Source: an uncultured Clostridia bacterium
GTDB taxonomy: Bacteria; Bacillota; Clostridia; TANB77; CAG-508
Assembly: GCA_948530865.1 (NCBI GenBank)
Contig: CAOTKV010000012.1
Location: 1 to 57,984 of the forward strand
DNA: 57,984 nucleotides
Direction: 5' to 3'
The notes beneath the pieces were generated by a model. That model saw only the letters and a list, made by a program, of their open reading frames with translations. It had not been told where the DNA came from and did no database searches. Positions 15,905 to 24,576 of the stretch are shown piece by piece. The position numbers and the translations under genes are program-made. Positions within the stretch are counted from its first letter, which is position 1, and each line of letters starts with the position of its first letter.

Positions 15905-15940
15905 TATATTAAACAAACCGTCCGTTTAATATACTCTCCT
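15905..15940 (-). promoter_or_regulatory. hairpin between ribosome site and start of rnj
   Basis: On the minus strand AGGAGAG (15940-15934) is followed directly by TATATTAAAC, a 9-base loop (GGACGGTTT) and GTTTAATATA (to 15905), a perfect 10-bp inverted repeat. Nine bases then lead to ATG at 15895. Folding would bring the ribosome site to a normal distance from this ATG. The DNA palindrome could instead be a repressor operator. Confidence 0.6.
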
Positions 15941-16148
15941 TTCCAATAAATTTAATTTCTCGTATCTTTCAAAAAATTTATAATTAAGATTGCATGCAAA
16001 GAAAACTAAAGAACAAAAAAAGCTCATCTCAACAGGCTTTTTCATTGTTCTTATAATTTTAAATTATTCAATTTTTCCCGCACACTTTTATTTTTAATTA
16101 TTTTCCGAACTAATCTTTTTTATATAAATCTCATTAATACTAAAAGAT

Positions 16149-16177
16149 ATTATACTATTTTTTTATATTATTGTCAA
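16149..16177 (-). promoter_or_regulatory. consensus sigma-A promoter of rnj
   Basis: On the minus strand TTGACA (16177-16172), 17 bases, TATAAT (16154-16149): a perfect consensus. It implies a 5' leader of about 245 bases before the rnj start. Within the leader, AAAAAGC...GCTTTTTTT near 16019-16045 could be an attenuator. Confidence 0.88.
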
Positions 16178-16222
16178 CTATTCCAATTTTTAAACAAATA
16201 TTATAGAATTTTATTATACTCA

Positions 16223-16256
16223 AAAAGAACCCCACTTTTCACAGTGGGGCTCTTTT
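16223..16256 (-). terminator. strong intrinsic terminator of the 16294-16689 gene
   Basis: AAAAGAGCCCCACT pairs with AGTGGGGTTCTTTT (one G·U pair) and is followed by T residues on the minus strand. The A-tract on the other side makes it usable in both directions. Confidence 0.88.
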
Positions 16257-16293
16257 GATGTAACTGTACATCATTTTTTTAAACATTTTTTGA

Positions 16294-16689
16294 TCACAGT
16301 TTTCCAAGGCTACAATAGAGTGGATAAGGGTGTCGTGCCATAGATCCAGTTGTATCTTGAAAAACAACTTTAGGAGCCAACTTTCGTATATATTCCTCAT
16401 TCTCCCTTTTGAACTGGTTGCTGGCAGATATATACTTATGAAGCATCATATCCCAAGTGGATATGTGGTCTTCAAAATCTTTAGGATCTGTATCGGGATT
16501 CGGAGTAACATGCCACACATCATTTTCTGTGTAGGTTGCCACAAGCCCAAACCATTCCACTAGATTGAAGAATTCCTTTGCCTCATTCTGATTTACCACC
16601 AAACTCGCTGTACGCCGATCACAGATAGATCTTACACTCTGAAACCGAATGGAAAAACAATTGTTTAACATCTCGCTTGCATTGACCAT
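16294..16689 (-). CDS. hypothetical protein, 131 aa
   Basis: An unrecognised soluble protein with balanced composition, four Trp and three Cys residues, no signal peptide and no membrane segment. Its ribosome site AGGAGG (16702-16697) and promoter are near consensus and it has its own strong terminator, so it is a complete single-gene transcription unit. G+C content is clearly above that of the neighbours (rnj, the 1434-residue ATPase). It looks like an acquired gene of phage or plasmid type, but no function can be assigned. Confidence 0.65.
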   Translation of the reverse strand: MVNASEMLNNCFSIRFQSVRSICDRRTASLVVNQNEAKEFFNLVEWFGLVATYTENDVWHVTPNPDTDPKDFEDHISTWDMMLHKYISASNQFKRENEEYIRKLAPKVVFQDTTGSMARHPYPLYCSLGKL

Positions 16690-16736
16690 AATGTTTCCTC
16701 CTAATATTAACTATATTGTTCTTAATTGCGCTTTTA

Positions 16737-16765
16737 ATTATACTCCTTTTAATGGTTTATGTCAA
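16737..16765 (-). promoter_or_regulatory. consensus sigma-A promoter of the 16294-16689 gene
   Basis: On the minus strand TTGACA (16765-16760), 17 bases, TATAAT (16742-16737), a perfect match. The -35 box touches the stop codon of the upstream AAA+/M41 gene. Confidence 0.88.
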
Positions 16766-19700
16766 CTTTTCTTATTTTTCTTCATTGGTTTAGTGTCTTT
16801 TGAAACTTTTTTATTTTTTTCTTCAAAATGCTCTATAAACTGCGTTTCATCAATTTCTTTATTTTGCATTAAATATTTAACTGCATTTTCCATTTTCTTT
16901 TTATTTTCTGTTATTAATTCTACTGCTTTCTTAAAACAATCATCTAAAATCTTATTAATTTCATTTTGAACTAGAACTGCAATTTCTCCACTGGTATTGG
17001 TTATTTGTGCAAAACCTAAAGAACTCATACCATATTGTGTAATCATTCTATTGGCAATATCTGTTGCTTTAGCTAAATCACTAGTATTTCCGTTTTCAAA
17101 TTCTCCCAAAAATACTTGTTCTGAAGCCATTCCTCCTAAACAAATTACTATATTATTTAATAATTTGCTTTTACTACTTGTATATGATTCATTTTCTAAT
17201 GAATATCGTACATATCCAAGAGTACCTGTTCCTTCAGCATTTATTGTTATCTTTTTAATTCCAGTTTTCTTATTTAATAAATATCTTAATGTTGCATGTC
17301 CTATTTCATGTATAGCTGTCCTTTCTTGTGCTTCATCTGTTATATTATCTACATCTATCATGTTATTTCCATTAAATATAGTTTTCGTCATTTCTTTAAT
17401 AGTTGGTATATCTTCTTTATGTATTACTTCTATCTTTTTACTTTTATTTTTTGAGTGTTTCATTAAAGTTTCTTGAAATACTTTATCTACAAATCTACCA
17501 TTTCCTATATTTTCAATATTGCAAAAATAATTCATTAAAGATTTTATTTCTGGTAACGCTTTTTCTTCTAATTTCATTCCTGTCTGAAGAACTTTTCTTG
17601 AAAATATTTCACAATATTCATCACTTGTATAATCTGGAAAATCAAATGTATATCCAATTCTTGAAGCAATTCCTGGATTAGAATCTAAAAAAGTTCTCAT
17701 TTCATTTTTATATCCTGCAAAAATTACTATAAATTCTCCTTTATAATCTTCCATAGCTTTTATTAAAGTTGCAATAGCTTCTGATCCAAAATCATTTTGA
17801 GATTTAGAAGCCAAAGTATAAGCTTCATCAATAAATAATACTCCTCCAATTGCTTTTTCAATTACTTCTGATGTCTTTGGGGCTGTTTGACCAACATAAC
17901 TTGCTATCAAATCTTTTCTTTCTACTTCAACTAATTTATTTTCATGAATTATTTCTAAATCAAATAAAATTTTTGCAATTATTCTTGCAACAGTTGTTTT
18001 TCCTGTTCCTGGATTTCCTGTAAATATCATATGTTTATTTTGGGTTGGTAAAGATAATTTATGATTTTCAGCTTCTTTTTCAAAGATTAAATATTCTTCA
18101 AATTCTTTAACTTTTTCCTTTAATTCTTCCATACCAACCAAATTATTTAACATTTCACCAGCAATATAAGATGAAACTTGTGTATTGTTTATTTCTGTAA
18201 TAGTTGGAATATCATTTATATTAATTTTATTTATTTCGCTATCTTGAGCTGTTGCATGTTTCATTATAGTTTCTTGTATTAATTTATCTATAAATCTACC
18301 ATTTCCAAATGCTTTTCTTTTAGAAAAATATTCGCAAATATCTTGTACTTTTGAATCGACATTTGCATCTATTACAAATCCCATATTTGTCATCTTTTTA
18401 TTAAAAATCTGTGTTAATTCCGATGATGTATAATCTGGGAAATCAAATGTATAACCAATTCTTGAAGAAATTCCTGGATTAATATCTAAAAATGATTTCA
18501 TTTCGTCTTTATATCCTGCAAAAATTACTACAATATCATCTTTTCTATCCTCCATTGTCTTAATTATTGTTGAAATAGCTTCACTACCAAAATCATTTTT
18601 TAAACCAGACGCTAAAGAATAAGCTTCATCTACAAACAAAACTCCTCCCATAGCTTTATCTAAAACTTCTCCTGTTTTAATTGCAGTTTGACCAATATAT
18701 CCTGCGACTAAATCTTTTCTTTCTACTTCTATTAATTTATTTTCTTTTATTAAGCCTAAATCATATAGCATTTTCGCCATTATTCTTGCTATTGTTGTTT
18801 TTCCTGTTCCTGGATTTCCTGTAAATATCATATGCATATTAGATTTTTGAAGATTTAAACCAAGATTCTTAGCTTGAACTGTAAATAAAGCATATTTCTC
18901 AAATTTCTTTACATTTTCTTTTACACTTTCCATACCTACAATATTTTTTAAGCTTTCTTCAACCGTTTCCTTTTTATATACATTAGGTGGAAAAACTAAA
19001 TCGTTTTTATTATTAGAATATAATGCAATATAATTTGCTAATTCTTCTCTTGAAAATGGCACAAATTCACTATTTAAACTTACATATTCTATAAATTTCT
19101 TTCTAACTGTTTTTTCTTTTTCTCTTAATTTATCTAATAAATCTGGTTTTAAACTTTTTGAATATACATCAAACATATTATCTAAAGATAAGTTTTTTAT
19201 ATCATATATATTATCTTGAAAAACGAATTTTAGTTTTTGATCTAATTCAAATAAATCATCTAATTCCTTCTCTGTTGCATCTAATAAAATGTAATTAGGA
19301 CAAGACATATCTGTAAGAATTTCAATTGCATAATCAAATTGCTTTTTACGTATTTCATTATATGTAAGGGTATTTAAATTTTTATATAATTTATAATCAT
19401 TTATAAATTCCTTTATATTATTTATTATATAAAGTTTGCCCTGACTTATATTATTATATTTAGTAGAATAGTTAATTCCATCACGGAAATTAGCTCTCAT
19501 AGAAGCAAAATTTTGCAATGAAATAATTTCTGTTTCTCCTACTTTTCCAATACTTTCTAAAAGTAATTTTATATGTTCTTCACATTCTTTTTTTGCTTTA
19601 TTATTATTTCCTCTTAATACAATATGTAAATTTTTTTGACTACTATTATGTATATTATCTATTAATTTATCTATATTTTCTAATTTATCTTCAAACTTAT

Positions 19701-21066
19701 TTTTTAATTCTTCTGTATATTTATTTTTTGCATTATCTAATTCTTCTAATTTATTTCTTTTTTCTTCTACATTTTCTTTATTAATTTCATTTAAATGTTC
19801 ATTATAATATTTTCTGTCTTCTGCTATTTGCTTTTCTAAACCAGATCTTTTTAAATAATAAATATATCCAGCAACTACTATTGGACAACTATCTAATCTA
19901 CATGTAAAATTAGTACAAAACTTTAATAATTTTTTATTACTTCTTACTATATTAGTCCAATTAGAATAAGTTCTTTCAAATTTATTTGAAAGTCTTTTTA
20001 TATCATAATTACTTATTTTTAAATCTGAGCATCCATATAATGAATTAATTTTTACATAATTTTTTTCTGTTAATGATGGATTTACTATAATATAACCATT
20101 TTCTACTAATTGCTCGCTAAACTTGTAAACATTTTCTGGTATATTTTTCAATCCACTTTCTGTATCCCATGTAAAAGAAAAATAATTACTTTTCATTACA
20201 TTTTGTCTATACTGTTCTCTATCTTTTAACTTTTCTTCTAGCATTTTTTTATTTTTTAAATAAAGTACATATCCAGCATAAAACTTTGGACACCTATCAA
20301 ATTTACAACCTAAGCAAACATAATCTTTATATCTTTCACTTGATGATGAAAATGATGCTGGCAGATTTGAAATTTCATTTTTCTCAAGTTTCTCTTTTAA
20401 ATCTTGCATTGTTAATTCATTTGTGCAAAGATTTTTAATGGTATTTTCTATTTTTATTTTTTTATCTTCATCAAAACTAATTTTTAAAGAACCTTTTTCT
20501 AATATTGCAATTATAATATCTATCATTTCATCTGATATATATCTAAGTCCTGTATCTAAATTCCAATCAAAATCATATTCTAGCTGTTCTAACTTTTCAA
20601 TAGAATTTATTCTTTCTAAAATTTCTTGTACTGAATATTCTTTTTCTTCATTGTACATAATTTGATAGTTTTTATTTAGTATAGAATTATTGAATTCATT
20701 TATATACTTTTCTATATGAGATTTATAATCCTTCTTAATTTTAGCATTCCAAAAAATATCTGTTACAACTCCTAATAATACTTCTTCATTAGGAGTTTTT
20801 AGTGAATTATCATGAAAAATAAATCTTTCCTCATATACATTACTTTTTTCAAGTCTATTTTCAGCAATATTATATAATTTGTCTTCAACAAGTCTTATTC
20901 CAGAATCTACTTGTTCAAATATTGGAAATTTAAAATAATATTTATTATTTTCTTCTACAATTTTTGGAAGATACATAAAATATTTTTTATCACTATTCAT
21001 TATTTTCATTTTAGACTTGCTTAAAATTAACTCTAATTTTTTTCTTGCGTATTCTAAATTATTCAT
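16762..21066 (-). CDS. tandem CbxX-type AAA+ ATPase fused to M41 (FtsH-type) metalloprotease
   Basis: 1434 residues. N-terminus: two copies of a domain with Cys triads (C251/C254/C259 in VCLGCKFDRCP; C384/C389/C394 in CTNFTCRLDSCP), each followed by AGY(V/I)xYLK and preceded by (D/T)WxxxxGL. A coiled coil (about 435-475) and a degenerate AAA-like module without Walker A (about 480-650) follow. Then come two intact CbxX/CfqX (SpoVK-like) AAA+ domains, with Walker A GNPGTGKTT at 750 and 1017, Walker B VLFVDEAYSLAS and VLFIDEAYTLAS, and sensor/arginine region GISSRIGYTFDFPDYT and GIASRIGYTFDFPDYT. A peptidase M41 domain closes the protein: HEIGH at 1253-1257 with the likely third zinc ligand D1330 in NTSDLAKAT. 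No transmembrane helix, unlike FtsH. Start chosen at ATG 21066, with AAGGTGG 8 bases upstream. Probably a soluble unfoldase-protease; substrate unknown. Confidence 0.9.
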   Translation of the reverse strand: MNNLEYARKKLELILSKSKMKIMNSDKKYFMYLPKIVEENNKYYFKFPIFEQVDSGIRLVEDKLYNIAENRLEKSNVYEERFIFHDNSLKTPNEEVLLGVVTDIFWNAKIKKDYKSHIEKYINEFNNSILNKNYQIMYNEEKEYSVQEILERINSIEKLEQLEYDFDWNLDTGLRYISDEMIDIIIAILEKGSLKISFDEDKKIKIENTIKNLCTNELTMQDLKEKLEKNEISNLPASFSSSSERYKDYVCLGCKFDRCPKFYAGYVLYLKNKKMLEEKLKDREQYRQNVMKSNYFSFTWDTESGLKNIPENVYKFSEQLVENGYIIVNPSLTEKNYVKINSLYGCSDLKISNYDIKRLSNKFERTYSNWTNIVRSNKKLLKFCTNFTCRLDSCPIVVAGYIYYLKRSGLEKQIAEDRKYYNEHLNEINKENVEEKRNKLEELDNAKNKYTEELKNKFEDKLENIDKLIDNIHNSSQKNLHIVLRGNNNKAKKECEEHIKLLLESIGKVGETEIISLQNFASMRANFRDGINYSTKYNNISQGKLYIINNIKEFINDYKLYKNLNTLTYNEIRKKQFDYAIEILTDMSCPNYILLDATEKELDDLFELDQKLKFVFQDNIYDIKNLSLDNMFDVYSKSLKPDLLDKLREKEKTVRKKFIEYVSLNSEFVPFSREELANYIALYSNNKNDLVFPPNVYKKETVEESLKNIVGMESVKENVKKFEKYALFTVQAKNLGLNLQKSNMHMIFTGNPGTGKTTIARIMAKMLYDLGLIKENKLIEVERKDLVAGYIGQTAIKTGEVLDKAMGGVLFVDEAYSLASGLKNDFGSEAISTIIKTMEDRKDDIVVIFAGYKDEMKSFLDINPGISSRIGYTFDFPDYTSSELTQIFNKKMTNMGFVIDANVDSKVQDICEYFSKRKAFGNGRFIDKLIQETIMKHATAQDSEINKININDIPTITEINNTQVSSYIAGEMLNNLVGMEELKEKVKEFEEYLIFEKEAENHKLSLPTQNKHMIFTGNPGTGKTTVARIIAKILFDLEIIHENKLVEVERKDLIASYVGQTAPKTSEVIEKAIGGVLFIDEAYTLASKSQNDFGSEAIATLIKAMEDYKGEFIVIFAGYKNEMRTFLDSNPGIASRIGYTFDFPDYTSDEYCEIFSRKVLQTGMKLEEKALPEIKSLMNYFCNIENIGNGRFVDKVFQETLMKHSKNKSKKIEVIHKEDIPTIKEMTKTIFNGNNMIDVDNITDEAQERTAIHEIGHATLRYLLNKKTGIKKITINAEGTGTLGYVRYSLENESYTSSKSKLLNNIVICLGGMASEQVFLGEFENGNTSDLAKATDIANRMITQYGMSSLGFAQITNTSGEIAVLVQNEINKILDDCFKKAVELITENKKKMENAVKYLMQNKEIDETQFIEHFEEKNKKVSKDTKPMKKNKKS

Positions 21067-21085
21067 TTGTTTTACCACCTTAAAT

Positions 21086-21989
21086 TTATTCTACTGTTGC
21101 ACCTATAATTCCTGCATCATTTTTAAAATAAGCAGTAACAATCTTGGGCTTATCATTATTAAATGTTGTATTTGGTTTGTTTATTTCCTCAATTAATTTA
21201 TTTAATACTGGATGTCCTTCATAATAAGAAAAACTTCCACCAAAACAAATTATTTCTGGTTCGAAAATATCTATTAAATTACATATTCCAATTCTTAAAT
21301 AATCTATAAAATCATCAATATCATCTTGTACTTCATCATGATATTTTACCATTATGTATTCTCTTAAATATTGTCCTGAAATATCTGTACCATCTATATT
21401 TAAAGTTTTAGTTATTCTATTTTTCAAAGATTTTATAGAACAATATCTTTCAAAACAACCTTTTTTACCACATGTGCATTGTATTCCATCTTTAACTAAA
21501 GTCATATGTCCAAATTCAAATCCAGAATATCTTCTAGGCTCTAATAGTTTTCCCCCCATAAATGTTGCACCACCTAGACCTGTTCCAATATTAACAAAAA
21601 CACAATCATCATAATTCTTTAATGCTCCATATTTCTTCTCAGCTAGTGCTGCACATTTTCCATCATTTCTTACCTTTATCTTTTTATTATATTTTTCCTG
21701 TAATCTTGATTGCAAATCAAATTCTTTAATATTAAGATTTCCAGAAGTTATTTTTCCATTTGTTACAGTTCCTGGAGATGCTACTCCAATTCTTTCTATA
21801 TCATTTAAACTTAAATTATTTTCTTGTAAAATTCTATTTAATAATTCATCTATGTTATTTACAATTGCATTTTCTATATCTTTTCTATCCTCTTCTGAAA
21901 AAAATTTATCAACAGTTGCTTTTAATTCAACTCCATCTATTAACCCTAAACCAATATGACTTCCGTCCTAAATCAATTCCTAAATTCAT
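21086..21989 (-). pseudogene. ROK-family sugar kinase (glucokinase-like), frameshifted
   Basis: ROK kinases phosphorylate glucose or related hexoses. The ATG at 21989, behind AAGGAG, gives MNLGIDLG, but then an extra base (G on the plus strand at 21965) shifts the frame. In the other frame the protein continues without interruption as GSHIGLGLIDGVELKATVDK, later ASPGTVTNG, the GTGLGG signature and the zinc motif HMTLVKDGIQCTCGKKGCFERYC, to the stop at 21086. Removing one base in GGACGGAAGT restores a full-length ROK kinase of about 300 residues. Everything downstream is intact, so this is either a recent inactivation or a sequencing or assembly indel. It lies between pilC and the AAA+/M41 gene. 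Confidence 0.85.
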
Positions 21990-22006
21990 ATTATTCTCCT
22001 TTGTAT

Positions 22007-23293
22007 TTAAATAAATAAAAATCCGCTCAAATACACTTGCAAACAAGGAATCAATATTATAATTAAAAATAAAAATATTATTATTCCTATAATTGTATAT
22101 GAGATTTTTGGTAATAAATTCATTACCCTTTTTGTTTCCTTTTCAATTTCCACATCTAAATATTCAATAATTTTTTCTAAATTTATATCTGACTTTAATG
22201 TTGTTTCCTTTTTTAACATTTCTAAAATAATAGGATTTAGAATTTTGTTATTTTCAAAAGGAACAATCCACGATTTTCCAACATATACATTACTTATCGA
22301 ATTTTCAATAAGTCCTATCATGTATGTATTATCTATAACATTTTTACTCACTTCTATTGCATCTTGAAATCTTATTTTATTTTTTATACTTATATTTAAA
22401 CACCTTATAAATCTTGAAAAATCTAATAAATATATAAGCTTACCAAATAAAAAATTATGATATTTAAAATAATCATACTTACTTTTTCCTTCAGTTGTAT
22501 TTATATATCCTACAATTCCTGAACTTCCAACTCCTACTAGTAAAATCACAATATACCAATATTTTATAATAATTCCTAAAACTCTTGATAAAAATTTTAT
22601 ACCAAACGGAACTGCAATTTTACTACCATTTGAAACAAAAATATCTTCAATAAGTGGAATTCCTATTAAAACAGATATAAATATCATTACTAAAATTCCA
22701 AAAAACATTGTTATATGTGGATAAATATTTTTTTCAATATTTAATTTTAAACTTTCTTCATCTTCTAAATATGTTATAGCATGTTCTAATGATTCTTCTA
22801 GTAAATCGTTCAGTTCTCCTGTTTTTATGATATTTCTATATACATAAGGAAATACATCTAAGTATTCTTTCATTGTTTTATACATGTATATACCATTATC
22901 TAAATTGCTAATCATTTTATGTAATATCTCTTTAAATTTTATGTTATCTGTATTGTTTACAAGTGTTACTAAAGCATGTTTATTACTAAAATTAGATTTC
23001 TTTAACATCAAAAAATCTTGTGTAAATTTTATAAGTTCTTCTGTTTTTATCTTATCTGAAACTATAATTTGACTATGTAAATTAAGCTTAAACTTTCTTT
23101 TCCTTTTAGCATAAATGTCAGCAGAAAGTTTTTTCTTTTTACTTCTTGTAAACTCTCTGCAAATATCAATACTAATAGGTGTCATTCCATTTTTCTTAAG
23201 TTTCTTCAAACAAGTAATTTTATCATTTTCAGTCATTTTTAATTTTACTATTTGACCTTGAGGTGTTATTACTTTACATATAAACTTAGACAT
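22007..23293 (-). CDS. pilC: type IV pilus inner-membrane platform protein PilC (GspF family)
   Basis: 428 residues. An N-terminal ARTD-like region (FICKVITPQGQIVKLKMTEN) is followed by two T2SSF domains. Membrane segments lie at about 190-212, 240-262 and 397-424. The first T2SSF repeat has the conserved FTQDFLMLKKSN...ALVTLVNN and NIIKTGELNDLLEESL, corresponding to the family's (S/A)xGExxGxL motif. PilC is the membrane platform on which the assembly ATPase PilB and retraction ATPase PilT act. Neither ATPase gene lies in this window. Confidence 0.85.
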   Translation of the reverse strand: MSKFICKVITPQGQIVKLKMTENDKITCLKKLKKNGMTPISIDICREFTRSKKKKLSADIYAKRKRKFKLNLHSQIIVSDKIKTEELIKFTQDFLMLKKSNFSNKHALVTLVNNTDNIKFKEILHKMISNLDNGIYMYKTMKEYLDVFPYVYRNIIKTGELNDLLEESLEHAITYLEDEESLKLNIEKNIYPHITMFFGILVMIFISVLIGIPLIEDIFVSNGSKIAVPFGIKFLSRVLGIIIKYWYIVILLVGVGSSGIVGYINTTEGKSKYDYFKYHNFLFGKLIYLLDFSRFIRCLNISIKNKIRFQDAIEVSKNVIDNTYMIGLIENSISNVYVGKSWIVPFENNKILNPIILEMLKKETTLKSDINLEKIIEYLDVEIEKETKRVMNLLPKISYTIIGIIIFLFLIIILIPCLQVYLSGFLFI

Positions 23294-23325
23294 ATTCCCT
23301 CCTTTCTACAATTTATTATTACTAT

Positions 23326-24300
23326 TTAGTGTAAATTTATTGGTCCAAATTTAGTTACATTAAATGTAGTAAAATAAACATCATCTGTATCATTAACTTT
23401 TTTCCATACTCCATTTATACCATTAAAACTACATTCATTAGATATATCAGGAATATCATCTGAAATTGTATTCAAATATAAATATTCTCCATTAGAATAT
23501 AACAGATCTTGTCTTATTAAATTTTTTCCACTTCCATATCTAAAATATGAAATATTATCTCTAACTGAAAAATTAGGTATCCAAGTATACATATATTTTT
23601 GCAATTCCGCTGTGTTTTTTATAACACCCTGGTCATTAATAAATTGATTTTTAATATCTTCTCCACTTTTAGGAAATATCAATATCTTTGCCCATTCTTT
23701 TGCATAATAGTTATACCACTGTTCATCTCCCTCTGTAGTAACTACATATATATTCAAATTATTAGAATATTTTATCGGAATAATTTCATAATCATCCATA
23801 TTAATTTCTAAATCAGAAAAATACTCTTTTGATATTTGAGGTGGATTACATTCTTCTACAAATTTACGTTCTAAAACAGTAAAAATTTCTAATTTTTCCA
23901 CATTACTCATAAGTAGAATATTTACACTTTTTTGAATATCAAATTTTTCACTTAGATTATGTATTTTTAATTCAAGAATATATCCTTTTGGAATTTCTGT
24001 TCCAAAAAATCTGTCTTCAAATAAATTTCCATCAACTGTTATAACTTGATTATTTTCTTCTATTTTTTTAGAAATTCCTATAACTGATAAATTATCGATA
24101 TATTCTTCAATTTCTGAATATTTTCTTGAATTCATATTTTCCAATATATTTGTAATAATCACAGAACCATTTGAAGTATTATTTACTATTTTACTTTCTG
24201 ATTTTATTTTCAAACATACTAATGTTATTATTATAGAAATAATAATTATTATAAAAAATGATAAAATTGATTCTATAATTAAAAATTTATTATTTTTCAT
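23326..24300 (-). CDS. prepilin-like membrane-anchored protein of the pilus operon
   Basis: About 324 residues. The N-terminus MKNNKFLIIESILSFF resembles a type IV prepilin hydrophobic helix with Glu at position 5 after a possible cleavage site (FLIIE), but the usual Gly before the cleavage site is Lys, so processing is doubtful. One membrane segment (about 6-32) is followed by a beta-rich extracellular domain with the conserved-looking YTWIPNF, SYFRYGSG and SFNGINGVWKKVND. I do not recognise a named family; it is probably a minor pilin or pilus-tip protein. A TTG 6 bases upstream is an alternative start, and neither has a good ribosome site. Confidence 0.65.
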   Translation of the reverse strand: MKNNKFLIIESILSFFIIIIISIIITLVCLKIKSESKIVNNTSNGSVIITNILENMNSRKYSEIEEYIDNLSVIGISKKIEENNQVITVDGNLFEDRFFGTEIPKGYILELKIHNLSEKFDIQKSVNILLMSNVEKLEIFTVLERKFVEECNPPQISKEYFSDLEINMDDYEIIPIKYSNNLNIYVVTTEGDEQWYNYYAKEWAKILIFPKSGEDIKNQFINDQGVIKNTAELQKYMYTWIPNFSVRDNISYFRYGSGKNLIRQDLLYSNGEYLYLNTISDDIPDISNECSFNGINGVWKKVNDTDDVYFTTFNVTKFGPINLH

Positions 24301-24359
24301 AATCAAATTTATATGTAAAATTGGCGCAAGTTTTTATTCTCACTGTTTTGGCTATTAAC

Positions 24360-24400
24360 AAAATAAAGGCTACACAATTTTTTGCATATGCCTTCATTTT
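24360..24400 (-). terminator. possible terminator within the pilus gene run
   Basis: On the minus strand AAAATGAAGGC pairs with GCCTTTATTTT (one mismatch) across a 19-base loop. It lies between the 49-residue membrane protein and the prepilin-like gene and might reduce read-through into pilC. Confidence 0.4.
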
Positions 24401-24403
24401 TTA

Positions 24404-24553
24404 CTAATTATTAACAGTGTTTGATGCCTTCTCATCAACTGTTACAACATCACTTTCATGTACAAATAATTCACTATCTAAAACAGTATAAACAGTTACA
24501 CCTAATATCATTATTAATACAACAATTAATACAACAAATTTTTGTAACGCCAT
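24404..24553 (-). CDS. small single-pass membrane protein, 49 aa
   Basis: A short gene between the 24577-25080 and 23326-24300 genes. The product begins MALQKFVVLIVVLIMILGV (one membrane segment, about 5-24) and ends in an acidic tail (VHESDVVTVDEKASNTVNN). AAAGGA lies 10 bases upstream of the ATG. Genes of this size are often missed by gene callers. By position it could be a small accessory subunit of the pilus alignment complex. No family recognised. Confidence 0.7.
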   Translation of the reverse strand: MALQKFVVLIVVLIMILGVTVYTVLDSELFVHESDVVTVDEKASNTVNN

Positions 24554-24576
24554 ATTTTTTATTCCTTTCTAATTCT

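Noticed and set aside
15905..15933. Palindrome as a definite TetR-type operator
   Set aside because: The sequence has an operator-like look (AAACGGACGGTTT) but lies far downstream of the promoter (16149-16177) within the mRNA leader, so an RNA hairpin is the better reading; the operator is kept only as an alternative.
16997..17476. 159-residue plus-strand reading frame
   Set aside because: Lies inside the M41 protease region of the AAA+/M41 gene; a shadow frame without a ribosome site.
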